This document shows positions 26,563 to 38,424 of a DNA stretch of 64,000 nt, one piece after another. Source of the DNA: Amphirosellinia nigrospora (taxonomy: Eukaryota > Ascomycota > Sordariomycetes > Xylariales > Xylariaceae). The notes below the pieces were generated by a model. It ran no database searches. It saw nothing but the letters and a program-made list of their open reading frames with translations, and was not told the DNA's origin. The stretch is taken from NCBI GenBank assembly GCA_004123355.1, contig SCHM01000002.1, positions 5,553,569-5,617,568 on the forward strand. The letters are read 5' to 3'. Position 1 is the stretch's first letter; the number at the start of each line of letters is the position of its first letter. Made by a program: the position numbers and the translations under genes.

Positions 26563-27492
26563 ATGGACAACACCAAACAACATGATAATATCTGGGACTT
26601 TGGAAAGATTGACTGGGACGAATATGAATCCCACCGGCCTCCCTATCCCGATGAGCTGTAAAACCATTTTCAAGTACCACCGTGGCCATCAAGGACGATG
26701 GAGTCAAGCACTTGACGTGGGCGCCGGCGCCGGCACCGTTACGAAAGAGCTCCTCTCAGCCTTCGATCATGTGTACTGTAGTGACGCAGCTGCCGGATAC
26801 GTAGCTCAAGCACAAGAAAGGTTCGCCACTGAGAAGGAGAAAGGCCGCATCACCTTCCTGCAACGCAAGTTCCATGAATTCAAGCCGGAGCAGGACTTCA
26901 ATTCAGATGATCAACTCCTTGACCTGGTCACTGCCGGAACCTGTATACATCTCGCCCCGTCACCTGGAACAGTCATGTCGCTATTTGCGCCGCTGCTTCG
27001 TTCCGGTGGCACTGTGGCTGTTATCAGCTACGGTACCATCCAATCACAGAACCAGACGAGCTCGCTGGCCCCCTCATATATAACGCCCTAGATGCATTTT
27101 CACGATACGTTCACGACAAATTTGCTGAGATGCGCAACCATCCAGCGGCCGCAACCATCCAGGCACGCTACGAAAATGTCGAATTTGATCCCGCAGTGTG
27201 GACAGACGTGCGGAGATTACAATCGTTGTCCGAAGAATACGCGTGTCCCAAATGGATCGAACCAGCTGCGCAGAATATTGGGCCAAATGATACGTTGGAG
27301 AAGGTTCCTGATGACTTCGTAATGCGTGTTATTGACTACGAGTTTCTTGTCAAATACTTTCACAACCTTGGGCCTGGGATGGAATCCTCGAGCGTGTTTT
27401 CTGAGCATTTAGTCGAGTTGAAGAAAGTCATGTCAGATCGCAAAATCGTGGTCAAGTGGCCCTTTATGGGGGTGTTGGCGACGAAGCGGTAG
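26563..27492 (+). CDS. SAM-dependent methyltransferase (class I, two apparent frameshifts)
   Basis: Starts at ATG 26563 (MDNTKQHDNIWDFGKIDWDE) and gives about 310 residues without introns. The SAM-binding motif I is plain as LDVGAGAGTVTKEL, followed by an acidic residue after strand 2 (VYCSDAA) and a motif IV region (LDLVTAGTCIHL). The layout matches the fungal trans-aconitate-methyltransferase-like group, which O-methylates carboxylates or hydroxyls of small molecules. Two one-base losses break the frame: near 26659 right after the YPDEL segment, and in the CC pair near 27040 (ACCATCC). Both look like homopolymer contractions. An SRE-like promoter site and the position between cluster P450s suggest it methylates the ent-kaurenoid product, for example a carboxylic acid; that is inference. 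The stop is at 27490. Confidence 0.75.
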
Positions 27493-28147
27493 AAACAGAG
27501 GATACCGGCACGGCTAGGATCTTGCCTGCTTAGAAGACTAGGTACTGTCGAAGCGAATGGCTGACGCGACCACCCTGTCTTTGAGCGCATATGGGTTGCA
27601 GTGCCAGCGAGCTGATCATACGTATAAGCCTCCCAGATAGTTGCCAATTATATCATCACCGCGATCTGCTACCCAAATGCGTCTCCTTCGTAGTCTCAGG
27701 CAAACGTCAATCGGAGTAACGAGGATGGCGCTGTATACAATTTCTTGCTTGCAAGATCTCCATGAGCCAAATGGCCAGCTTGCCAAAACTAGTGGCCGGC
27801 CTCAGCAAAGATTTTGGAGGGATCGTAGTATATATGTAGCCAAATTTCAGGGAATAGTTCAGATTAAATAGTAGCTGCAGCGTGGTGAACCCTGATCAAT
27901 GTCCCCAAACTTCTTACAGCCAATACAGAACCACCTCACTTGTTTGTTAGACGTGTTAATGATTCACAATATCAACAGAGGAACACAGTCTAGCGGAATC
28001 AAGCACAGATGCCAATCAAAGATCACATGTGATACTCTCACGAAAGAGCCACCGAACAATTGGAGACATTGAAGACCGCATATTGAGTCTCAGGCCACCC
28101 CTTTGTACCCGATCTCTGAAAGCACGATAGCTGTGACAAGGGCTTAA
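27493..28147. other. spacer downstream of the methyltransferase
   Basis: No gene supported. It ends at dispersed repeat copy D1, which begins at 28148. Confidence 0.6.
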
Positions 28148-28443
28148 GCTCAAGTGCTTGGAATTTGGAGTTCAATTCAGCTAATAATCTCTTTGGGGTC
28201 TCTAGGTGCTCTGGTTTCCTAATTCTGACTGCAATGTAACCTCGCCCATGCCCTCAATTTATAGACGAATTGCAGACCCTTGCTTCCTGGCAGGTCTCCG
28301 GAAGTATGAGTCCTCGAGAGGGGTTGAGGCTATTCTAACCAATGTTATTGAGCCAATATACGTATGTCTCAGCCCACGAAAATGATCGGAGTGATATCGG
28401 CTTTCCAGGAGTCTCCAGGAGTCTGTGTGGTTCCTGTGGCTAA
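28148..28443 (+). repeat. dispersed repeat D, copy 1
   Basis: Begins CTCAAGTGCTTGGAATTTGG and ends near TGTGGCTAAG. It matches 63674-63908 in the same orientation, with about 60 extra bases here (about 28252-28312). It abuts the stop codon of the kaurene-oxidase-like P450 (28447) and so forms its 3' flank. No terminal inverted repeats or coding capacity are evident; it may be a fragment of a non-autonomous element. Confidence 0.8.
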
Positions 28444-28446
28444 GCT

Positions 28447-30178
28447 TCAAAATGACACTAGATCCTCGAGTCCCTCTTCGACCTTCCTCTTCCGCATCAT
28501 GAGCCGACTGCGGGGATCGGGAAACATGTCGGAATCGACAGTGAAATTCTGCGGGCGGCCCTGCCCTTCTGGGAATTTCCAGTCGTATCGAAGCAACAGG
28601 TGAGCGAGAACCATCTTGATTTCATTGGACGCAAAGAAGCGCCCAGGACACGCGTACTTGCCATATCCGAACGCCATGTGCTGGGCGTCGGTCATGGCGA
28701 AGAACAACTTCTGAGAATTCCCGGGCTCTTTGCGCAGCTTCTCATACCGCCATGGATCGAACCCCTCTGGGTTTTCACCGGGCACGTTCGCAGGATCGTT
28801 CATAATGGCGTATTGAGGCACGGCGATGCGCGTGCGTTTTGGCAGATGCACCCCATTCGATAAGGTGATCGGGGTGGGAAGGAAGCGGTTAAATGTCAGC
28901 GTGAAGACCGAATTCAACCGCTGCGACTCTTTCAGCAAACTGTCGAGTTTGGCGAACTTTAGCAATGTCGTCTTGTTCCATTCGGCTTCGCTGCGGAGAA
29001 CCTCGACCAGCTCTTCACGGAGCTCGTCGAAGTATTGTGGGTTCGCGCACAGATCGAAGAGCGCCTGCGCCATGGTCAGGGCAGTGGTATGGATGGCCGC
29101 AAGACTCAAGATCAAGATTCGCTCAGCGAGGTCGTCTCTTCGAAGCTCCTTTCCGCGGGCCATATTCATCATCCATTGCAGGATGTCATTATTTGACTTG
29201 GAGTCATCGCTCTTTGCGCCGGTGCTGCCTTCGCGATTGTTGATCAAGCCGTCGACAATCTTCTCAGCATTTGCAGAGCTCCTAAGCATGCTTCGATAGG
29301 TAGGAAGTAGTGGTGCCACGAACGGTCTCAGAAACCAAGGAACGAAGCGCAAGATAAAGCCCGTGGCAAATATGTTCTGCGTGTAATCGGTGGTCGCTTC
29401 CAGCCAGTCCTCGTTCCGGCATTCATCGGGTCCGATCCAGATGCGGGCTACAATCCGAGCGATCGATCGAGCGAAGATATTGATCGCGTCGACTTTGACC
29501 CAGTCTTCTGCCTCGACATCTGGCAATTCCGCTTTCATCGCGAAACCCAATTCGCTCTTCATGATGGGGATCAGATTGCCCAGATTTGGGGTGAGCTTGT
29601 GTTGCAGCACACGATTCTGCAGGTCACTTTCAAGGAAGACTTGACCTTGATGGTAGAAGTCACCAGCAAGATCTAATACGAACGGCTCTACTGATCGAAC
29701 AGCGTCCTTCGTCTGGGTCCGGATCTCTTCCATGTATTTATTGTCGGCGATGATGACGACGTCGGTCGTCCAGCGACGAATGACAAACATATCTCGGTAC
29801 TAGAAAGCACGAATTTGTATCAACGAACGTGGAATAGAAGTAGCCTTTTTGGCCTGCGTCGGCGCTTACCTTGTCATAGCCTTCTTTCAAGATGCCCCGG
29901 CTGTTTTGAATAAAGCGCAGCCTCAGAAGCCACGAGGGCTCGAAGATGCTGCGGTATCCCACAATAGGAAGACCAAGCTTGGTCCGCGGCGTGAGTACTG
30001 TCACCAATAGCGACAGCAGAGCACCCACAGTGAATACTATGGACAGAAGGTCATCTCGCTCGGCAAGCTGGGCAAGAACAGGATAGCGAGTGAACAAAAA
30101 CTCCGAGGTATCTAAATACGCCTGTGTCAGAGGCTGTATCAGAGGCTCTATTAGAGGCTGTATCCGAGGGAGTTCCAT
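28447..30178 (-). CDS. ent-kaurene oxidase-like cytochrome P450 (P450-4/CYP503 type)
   Basis: Two exons, 30178-29870 and 29799-28447, give an intact protein of 553 residues. A membrane segment (IVFTVGALLSLLVTVL) is followed by a conserved VGYRSIFEPSWLLRLRF block. The body contains QNRVLQHKLTPNLG, the I-helix (A)AIHTT, the K-helix KESQR, and the heme loop FGYGKYACPGRFFASNE. From memory of the family, these blocks match the gibberellin-cluster ent-kaurene oxidase of Fusarium (P450-4, CYP503B1) more closely than any other P450. That enzyme oxidises C19 of ent-kaurene in three steps to ent-kaurenoic acid. An extended N-terminus (repeated QPLIEPLIQPL) precedes the anchor. It is divergent from the aldehyde dehydrogenase; the shared promoter has two SRE-like sites. 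It is among the few long genes here with no frameshift. Confidence 0.9.
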
Positions 30179-31126
30179 CTTCTAAGGCCAGAACTTAGTG
30201 GTCAGGATAAACAGCATCGATAGCATACGTGGAGCGCGGATCAGTCTGGGAGGTTTGCTGCTCTTGATACACTCACTAACACACACGAACACAGAGAGAG
30301 AGAGAGATAGAAAGAGAGCGAAATATACAGCTCAGGACCGGTGAGGCGGTCCCAAGCACTAGTAGCCAGTGAGTCCAAAGTGATAATCCCGCTAGAGCAT
30401 GTTTACAAACTAATCACCATTCTGTTACAGGCTATTGATCCTCGTACCACTCGTGCAGACGAAAGCATCTCGTCGCACAGTCTAGTCGATGCAGCGATAT
30501 CTAGGTAAGGTGGTACGACTTCCAAGTCTCTGATCACGGCCAGGGATCGTTGCTTTCCCATGTTCGACGAATGTGTGGGGGACACGCGTGCTTGACCCAT
30601 ATAGGGCAAGTTGCACATCAGCTGGGAGGTAGTGTCGCATTCGGTCCAGGTACCGTACTTGTATCTATGCCTAATGCTGCAATGTATTGCCCCACTGCCA
30701 CGTGCGTGGCCTAACTACATGTCTCCTTGTGGGGCTATCCCGCATAAGTAGAATTATATGTGGAGTCGTCGTGCCACCTTCAAAATCTACGTCAGCGACC
30801 CGTTACAAAACGTACTATCGTGGCAGTATGTCCTATCTCCTTGGGGTCCGTAAAGCGACGCTCAGAGGTGAGCATGAGGTTAACAAATTCGCCAAGCGAT
30901 GGATCCATCTTTGCATCTCTCCGCGGTTACCCACTGTTTGCCCAACCGTACTAGACATCTAGAAGTAGACTTAGTTAATTGACTGTATGCGAGGTAACGA
31001 GCTGACGGCCAGCCTCACTTCGTAGCGACTTCGAACAATCACTCTCACCAAACCTAATCCTTCCGGCCAGCAACCCCCTTTGTTTACATTTCCCTAACAA
31101 TTCTTCCGTATCTCTTTGCTGTCAAG
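30179..31126. promoter_or_regulatory. divergent promoter of kaurene-oxidase-like P450 and ALDH
   Basis: Two SRE-like elements: GTGGTACGAC at 30510-30519 (GTCGTACCAC on the minus strand) and GTCGTGCCAC at 30768-30777. There is an E-box CACGTG at 30699-30704 and a purine-rich AGAGAGAGAGAG tract at about 30294-30322. No gene in the interval. Confidence 0.6.
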
Positions 31127-32885
31127 ATGGGCTTTCCTATCCCCCCAGAGAAGATTGAGTTCCGCCACTACATCAATGGCGAGTTCTGCGAGTCTTCTGA
31201 CAAAGGCTCTTTCGAGCTCAAGTCGCCCTACAACCACGAGAAGATTGCGGACATCTGTGAAGCTTCTGTCGATGATACGAACCGTGCGGTAGCTGCTGCA
31301 AAGGCTGCTTTCCCAACCTGGGCGGCACTAAGCCCTGCTGACCGTGGCGCCTTGTTGAAACAGCTGGCTGCTCGGATCAGGACGATTCACAATGAGCTTT
31401 CTCAGCTCAATGCTATGGATATGGGTCGACCGGTATGCGCAGTAGATTCGTCGACGCCTTGGAGCTACTCGCTAATTCATATCATAGGTCTCGACATATT
31501 TCGACCCCATCTCCGCCGCCATGCTCTTCGAGAACTACGCAGAGGCTGGCTACGAAGCTAAGGGAACGACCAGCTTGAACACTCCAGGCTTTGTCAACTT
31601 GACATTACGTCAACCCATTGGTCCCGTAGCTGCAATCATCCCATGGAACATCCCAACGATTGCCTTTGCGCTGAAGGTTGCTCCAGCCCTGGCTGCTGGT
31701 TGCACAATCGTCTTGAAGTCGTCGGAGAAAGGTTCGTTCATTAAGAAAGTTGATTGCGGGGACTACACTTGGCGTGCGCGATATCTCTGTTTCGCATTCC
31801 GTCAAAATCGGACGCAGAAGGACCGCAGGACAGCGAGTTCCCGATTCATGAAGCTGGCCGCCTAAAGGAGTTGGATACTAACGTTTCACAGCACCTCTGA
31901 CTCCAGCGCGTCTCGCACACGAAATTCACGCGGTCGGTTTCCCACCTGGCGTCGTCAACATCTTGTCTGGCCATGGAACACCATCTGGTGCAACGCTCGC
32001 CTCGCACATGGACATTCGCATGGTCAACTTCACGGGCTCCACTGCCACCGGCCGCAAGATCCAAGCCGCAGCAACATCTAGCAATCTCAAGAAATGGTAA
32101 GCTAACGCACTTGAGTACCCAAGATCTCTTAACTGACTGACATGCCTCCAGCGTCCTCGAACTCGGCGGCAAATCCCGGCCATCGTCTTCGAAGACGCCA
32201 ACATCGAAAAAGCCGCCCGAGAGACGTCTGATTCCGTGCACACCGTCTCGGGCCAAGCTTGCACCGCCAATAGCCGAATCTACGTCCAAGAATCCATCGC
32301 CGATAAATTTAAAACAGCGTTCTTAAAAGCCTTCACTGCCCCAATCAAAGGCGACCCTCTCGATCCCAAAACCCAACAAGGTCCCCAGGCCGACGGACTC
32401 CAATTCGAGCGCGTCAAGTCCTACATCAAAGCTGGCACCGAAGGCAGCGGCACACTTGAAACGGGCGGGAACCCCACCCAAGTCGACGGAAAGGGCTACT
32501 TCATCGAACCCACGCTCTTCTCCAACGTCGACGAGAACGACAAGACGCAAAGAGAAGAAGTGTTTGGTCCGTTTGCGAATCTTAATACTTTCAAGACTGA
32601 AGAGGAAGTCATGAAGAAAGCGAACGATACGGAGTATGGCTTGTATGCGTCTGTTTATACAAAGGATATCAATCGGGCCATGAGAGTGGCCAAGGCGTTT
32701 GAGAGTGGGTGGTGGGGATTAATTGTACGAGTCCTAGTATGGGGATGGATATGCCGTTTGGAGGGTGGAAGGGTTCTGGTCAAGGACGGGAAGGGTTTGG
32801 ATACTCGCTTGATGAGCACTTGGAGATCAAAACGGTATTGATCAAAATTGAAGATGAGGCGATCGCCGGGTGGGGCGTCGAGTGA
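31127..32885 (+). CDS. aldehyde dehydrogenase (NAD(P)+-dependent, two apparent frameshifts)
   Basis: Starts at ATG 31127; exons are separated by introns at 31433-31497, 31732-31891 and 32097-32151. The protein is about 490 residues, the usual ALDH length. Landmarks in order: the substrate-channel PWNIP ([20 protein letters not shown]), cofactor-binding [12 protein letters not shown], the glutamate motif LELGGK, the catalytic cysteine in [10 protein letters not shown], the EVFGPF motif, and the C-terminal PFGGWKGSG with its closing strand. Two single-base losses break the frame: one in the C run after LELGGKS (about 32175) and one in the G-rich run after ESG (about 32706-32717). Conserved sequence continues on both sides, so the protein is probably intact in the organism. 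The second intron starts GTTCGT, an uncommon donor. Its divergent partner is the ent-kaurene-oxidase-like P450, which produces an aldehyde intermediate, so oxidation of a diterpenoid aldehyde is an attractive but unproven role. Confidence 0.85.
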
Positions 32886-33151
32886 TCATCAAGGGAAGTG
32901 ATTGAAGCGCTATAGCCGCACGAGGTGCTACTAATTTAAATCATATGTGAATACATTGAGCTTGAATACAAGATTGTGTGAGAACAGTGCAATTAACTCG
33001 ACGCTGTCTTGTAGGTTTACGGTGCGAAAGCGCTCTAAGAGCCGTATGAAGCTTGTAGCAGCAATAATAGCATGGTGCAGAAAACGGATGCACAGACAGA
33101 AGGTCTTTCCCCTAACTCCATACGCCATAACGCCGGGATGAATACCAGAGT

Positions 33152-34078
33152 TCACATGAGTCCCAACATGCGCATTTCTAACCCATTGGGTTCGTGCATC
33201 ATCATCGTTGCCGAAGATCCTATAGGCATTTGCGGCAGACTTGGATCGACAGATTGTTCATCATCTACCAGATCAGCTACCGTGGCTCGTATCATTTCCC
33301 CCATGCTGCCCATTCGCTCCCCCCACCGGTCGAGCTCCTGATGCTTTTGGTCACAACGTTCCATCAGGAGTTGGATAGTGTCGATGGCATTCGAAAGGAC
33401 ATCGATCTTATTCTGACGTTTAGGTCCAGAATCTCTTCCATCTTGCGAAGTTTGCGAAACGCTGACGGAGGACTCGGTAAGCCGGTCTCTGGTCCGTTTC
33501 AGGTCGACAGATCCGTTGTGTTTCTCGCGCCATATGGCTTGCGATAATGCTGCGAATTGCTCGTTCATCTAGATCTATACTTCTGCTCGACCGCGTAATG
33601 CCGCGATAAGACTCAGAGTGACCAGGCTTTCGCCCCTTTGGTTCTTACTATTGTTAGGTCGTCGAGTCTTGCAACGTCAGTATTGACCATGGAAGAGTGG
33701 ACAAAGAGAACTCCGAACAGTACATACCATGGCGCTTTACTACAAGAGCTTTGCCTTGCCGTTTGTTCTCGACGAGAGGAGTGCCACTTTCGATTGCGGA
33801 CCCTGTGAGAGGCGGACACCACTTCAAGGTGGAAGTTGGGCGGTCCCAGCGATCGAGCGGTGGCATAGTATTAGGCTGGGTTTATCAGGCAGTGAGCTGA
33901 GCCATCCCACATCATCGTGGCTTGGACCTGTAAGTTCCGTCATGGGCAAGGCAGGGAGATCGAACTGAGGCAGCGACATCGTCTCTGGTCCATAACGATT
34001 CGTGAACCTAGGGATTTGGGATACTGCAATATGTCCATGGTAGAAAGGCACTTCGCTGCCCTGCCCGTTCCTCGACAT
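33152..34078 (-). CDS. bHLH transcription factor 2, SREBP-type basic region (frameshifted)
   Basis: The minus strand encodes, near 33600-33550, a basic region with the H-x-x-x-E-x-x-x-R arrangement (HYAVEQKYRSR). The tyrosine next to the DNA-contacting arginine is the mark of SREBP-class bHLH proteins. Helix 1 (MNEQFAALSQAI), a long loop and helix 2 (KIDVLSNAIDTIQLLMERC) follow, then a coiled-coil tail (QKHQELDRWGERMGSM) to the stop at 33152. The basic region is joined to helix 1 only if one A is restored at about 33569. One more shift lies just upstream, and a probable intron near 33730-33660 separates the N-terminal part (from about 34078, SQIPRFTNRYGPETMSLPQF). It could regulate the surrounding cluster. 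The N-terminus is uncertain. Confidence 0.6.
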
Positions 34079-37000
34079 GTTATGCAGCCTGCGAGCGGGT
34101 GCCACTTCCTGAACAAATCGTGAGCTTATTGGCTGTATGCGATGTGAATACTCGAGAGGATAATCTGAGCAGTATTGGAGCAGGACCGTACATTCTACTT
34201 CGTCATCGAGAGAAAGTGCGAAAGAGTGCAAGGTCGTACGTCCTATATAGTATAGTATACTCGTTCAGGATCAAGTATGCATGTAGTAAGGCTTGTTGGC
34301 CTGCTTGCACGGACTACTAAACATGTGAAACCAGGCCCGAAAAACGGCCTATATTGCAGATCTTAAAAGATCTTACCAAAATGGCGGTAATGCGGAAGAT
34401 AGTCAAGGATTACTCGGATACAGGGATTACGTGGTCGGTGCCGAATTTGATATCAAGAAGTTCCCAAAACCTTGGTTCGTGTGATACGGACCAGCCATAG
34501 GATTTGGCCACACAGAATCCTGAAGAGTCTTAGAAGGCTGTTATCACTCTGATTGTTTTCGTGGGCTGAGACACACATAGTAGGCATTGGGATAACATAG
34601 GTAGTCTCGGAGGACTGCGAGGAAGCCAAGGCCCTAGAATTTGGTTAGAAGATTCCTCAATTCTTTACGCGTATGATGTATGGTTTATTTCCGGGCGGGG
34701 TTTACCCTGGTTGTTCTGTTAGGTCGAGGCATGAACTCGGAATTTCTTGACCGTTTGCGCTGGGCCACCCCACCCGGATGACCCGAGCTGAGAAGAATAA
34801 TATGGGTTGTAAAAGCTCGATTGAAGGAAGAGGTCTGTCTACCCACAGGTGTTGCCAAGCTTCCCTCCACGCAGGGAAGCTACTGGCAACACAGACCCTT
34901 GGTGGTCTATCATGAACAGGTTCACACCAAGAACACTCCATATTCAACACCTTATCATAAATTAACAAAATTACCTACAAAGCCCTAGTGAAAAGGGCTA
35001 CATGGAAACGTAGATTTTAGTATCTGATCGAGCAACTTTGACTGGCGGCTATATGGACCTAACTGACCACAAAAAAATAGTAAAAACAAAACAGCACCAA
35101 AAGAACAACAAAAATGATCAAATATATGGCTAGTGCAGTGGCTAGTGACCACAAGTGACTGACTACGGGTGGCTACGCAGTGGCTATATATAGTGTTTTT
35201 GGTGTAAAACCTGCTCGTTAGGGGGTCACTCAGGTGGGGGACCCCTGGCTCTAGTAAAAATCCCAGGCACTTCCTCGAGCAGGCTCGAGGATAAATTCGG
35301 CGTTAGGTGTCACACTTATTCTCTGAACAGCTTCGTCCCTGTCTAAGGCGAAGTACCAATCTCGCAGGCTCGGACAAGACGTCCAGGCAACAACCATCCG
35401 TAAACCAACGAAGCGCGAGATCGCAAAAAGATTCATGGCTCCCGGATAAACATGTCAGACGAAACCTTTAAAAGACCAATCAGAGAAGAAGACAAATGGA
35501 AGATGACGTTTTGGGTGCCACTTAGGGATGTAAGCGTCTTCTAGCAGAGCACGCTAGACATGGAGAATTCGGCAGAGAACGGGGAGATAGCATCAACTTC
35601 GCACTCGCCGAAAAACAGCGCCACCGGTAAAAGTAGCCCACATACACCACATTCGCCCCACCCCGCACCTAACATCTTACATCCCCACACCCACTAGCCC
35701 ATCGGCTTGGCAAAACGCGTACCAGCGTTAGTACGCTCACGTAAGCTCCGTTTATGACTTAGTTAGTAGGCCATTATCCTTAGCATTTGTTCATAGCGTA
35801 AATCAACCTATAAGCCATGTACTGTCTAGCAGCTCGGCAACTAATTTTTCGGGCCGTTAATGGTTTATAAATTAGCATAGCAGTTAGGTATCTATACCTA
35901 CGCTTAAGTAAGTAGAGTACAGCTAATGCTAGCTGTACCGGAGCTAGGGGCGGCAGGGCTTACAGGAGTGTTGGCCTGCAGCTTATGGCGGTCCGAAAAT
36001 CTGCTTGCCGAGCTACTACACCGTACATAGTCCCATAGTTCATTCAGCTTGAACTGTAAGCCAATGCCAAGGATCATAGTTTATTTTAGCACAGACCTCC
36101 GTGCAGATAATCGCGAACGCTACCTGCAGCGGAGTTATGGGTCTGGCCTAGATACGGCTCGCTAAGGTGGATGCTTAACTACTTCCCATACCAAGACCCG
36201 CTGGGTCTAATAAACTATTATATGTAACCGCGGCTAGGGCGGGGCCGTGGGTTGAGGAAACCCCAGGGGCGGACCTTGAATTAGTAGATATAACAAGAAG
36301 ACGCGTCCAGGTTACGATAGTTGATCGAAAAGTGGCACCACCATCGCGGAACAAGGCAATCCCTACATTTCACCAAACACGTCATGGGCAGACTAGAAAG
36401 AAGCGGTGAAAAACATAAGTTTGACGAAAGGATGGCCGGTTGAAAAAAAAAAACATCCGTCCCTTCTTTATCAAAATTTTTTTCCGATGTAGGTCGGCGA
36501 AATTTAACAAAATGGACTGCTTTTGGCGCGTTAAACCATTTGCGGTGTAGTCTATGCGGGATCTGTGCGGGAGAGCCGCTCTGGCCAAGAGAGATCTTGT
36601 AACGCTGCAGCGGTTTTCTAATATCACGTGACGTCCTTGACCCCCATCTATGCTGCGCTTGAAAAGGCTCAACACGTGGAAAGTGGATACTGCCACGAGT
36701 CCACGCTGCCGTTTCCGCTCCAGCACATGGCATAGGAGCCACCAATCAAATACTAGGTACCTAGTCTTGGCAGCCTACACTAAACATATATACGGTATAA
36801 TGATATATCACGTACGCGGCGGAAACGACAATCAAGTAGATACCTACACCAGTGTTCATGCTAGCCTAGGGTTTGGGGGAGCTGACAAAAGGGCTGTCTA
36901 AAAATTTCCGATAGATATATGCGATAAGTATCTTAAGATCTCCTGGTGCGTTTCTTAGAGCTTGCTGGGTGGGTTGTAACCTACTCGATTTATCGGAATG

Positions 37001-37124
37001 CATGTCGGAGTAGAGCTCCGACTTCCTTGTACATGTGCCTGGCTTTTCATAGAATTCGCGCATCGCGGAGTTGATCGCAGTTTAAGTGATTTATTTCACG
37101 AATAGTGAAAGGGCCCAGGGTGAC
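34079..37124. other. transposon-rich gap with no intact gene
   Basis: No supportable gene. The part from about 35690 to 36270 is CpA-poor with many TA steps and GC islands (GGCTAGGGCGGGGCCGTGGG), resembling lightly RIP-modified transposon DNA. A similar GGGCGGGGC-plus-GGGTCTA arrangement lies in inverse orientation at about 56840-56935. Open frames at 36281-36745 have no protein-like features. Confidence 0.5.
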
Positions 37125-37483
37125 TGTCACAAGGGCTCTGATTGAGGGCTTGTAATAGGTTCAATTTGAGTAATAAACGACTATGGTGCCAAAGTGGCCA
37201 TATAGATCTAAGTTCCCCCTCCGTTTGAAAGGAGGATTCGCTGCCTTTTATGGTCAGAATTCTCTTCCTTTCCTTTCCTTTCCTTTTCTTTACGGGACCG
37301 AAAGGAAAGACCTATGTAGCCGGTGAGGCGGGTGTCTCGGTGTTCGAGTTCAGCTCGGTATCTGCTTCTAAGACTCACGATAACTTCGTACGACTGCCAC
37401 AGCCTCGTAGGGTAGTATCTCGCGAGCTCCGTATGAGACACTGTGCGGCACTGTACTGCGCACTGACCAGGATCCGTGTGTCA
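37125..37483 (+). mobile_element. solo LTR, copy A
   Basis: A 359-bp element beginning TGTCACAAGGGCTCTGATTG and ending CCGTGTGTCA, flanked by the 5-bp target duplication GTGAC (37120-37124 and 37484-37488). It contains a TTCCTTTCC microsatellite and the phrase ACGGGACCGAAAGG. It is nearly identical to copies at 38055 and 60101. The TG...CA ends and 5-bp duplications identify it as an LTR of a retrotransposon left after recombination; no internal domain remains. Confidence 0.9.
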
Positions 37484-37499
37484 GTGACTGGGTCCTCGA

Positions 37500-37746
37500 G
37501 AAGGGAGGCAATCTGAGAATTACTCATCCAATTCGAGTCTCAGTCACGTAGAAATAAAAGGAGTCCTTTGATCAAAGGCAACGCAATTTATTGACAAAAA
37601 AAAAAAAACTCCGCAGCTTGTGTGTTAAGTACAAAAGTAAGATACAGGGGGGATTCTGTTGTTTTTACGTGACCCATCCCCCTTGTCATTTTGCCCAACT
37701 GTTTCCCTGAGCCTAATTTGCCCATATAACTCACACGCCCTACTTC
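37500..37746 (+). repeat. dispersed repeat E, copy 1
   Basis: Matches 42686-42926 in inverted orientation across its whole length (for example TTATTTCTACGTGAC, GTATCTTAC.TTTGTACTTA and GGGCAAATTAG on the reverse strand). It starts immediately after the target duplication of solo LTR A. A weaker partial match lies at about 59150-59235. Confidence 0.8.
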
Positions 37747-38054
37747 AAAAGCGGCTATTGAATAGCCATCGTCAATAGCTTCAATTTGATGAAAGAAGCA
37801 AAAAAACAAGCTCGTAGCTCGTAGGTTAGAGATTTGGCCGATTGCATGTTCAACGGTAATATCTAGGGCTTATATACACTAATGCTGCTAGGCAAGGCAG
37901 GGTCCATCCTTCCTTCCCGTCTAGTGTGATCTTGTGCGGAGTGCAACCAGGGTTATTCCTATAGCAGATCTATGTACATGACTTCGCAACAGTCGTGGGG
38001 ATTAGGGAGCGGTGGTGACGCTCTCAGTCTCGGCAACACGACTTTGGCCGTAAC

Positions 38055-38408
38055 TGTCACAAGGGCTCTGATTGAGGCTTGGAATATTCAATTTGAGTAA
38101 TAAACGACTATGGTGCCAAAGAGGCCATATAGATCTAGGTTTCCTTTTCCCTCGAGGGGAGAATTCGAGCCCTTTTTATGCTCAGAATTCTCCTTCCTTT
38201 CCTTTCCTTTCCCTTCTTCACGGGACCGAAAGGTAAGACCTCTGTAGCCGGTGAGGCGAGTGTTTCGGGTTCGAGTTCAGCTCGATATACGCTTCTGAGA
38301 CTCACGATAACCTCGTACGACTGCCATAGCCTCGCAGGGTAGTATCTTGCGAACTCCGTGGGACCCTGTGTGGCACTGTATTGCGCACTGACCAGGGTCC
38401 GTGTGACA
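38055..38408 (+). mobile_element. solo LTR, copy B
   Basis: A 354-bp copy of the same LTR (TGTCACAAGG...CCGTGTGACA) flanked by the target duplication GTAAC at 38050-38054 and 38409-38413. It ends 16 bp before the stop codon position of the minus-strand P450 E (38425), so it was inserted directly into that gene's 3' flank and probably supplies its 3' UTR or terminator. Confidence 0.9.
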
Positions 38409-38424
38409 GTAACCCTAACTGCTC

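Noticed and set aside
36281-36745. 154-residue minus-strand open frame
   Set aside because: Adjacent to transposon-like DNA, with a phenylalanine run from a poly-T tract; not protein-like.
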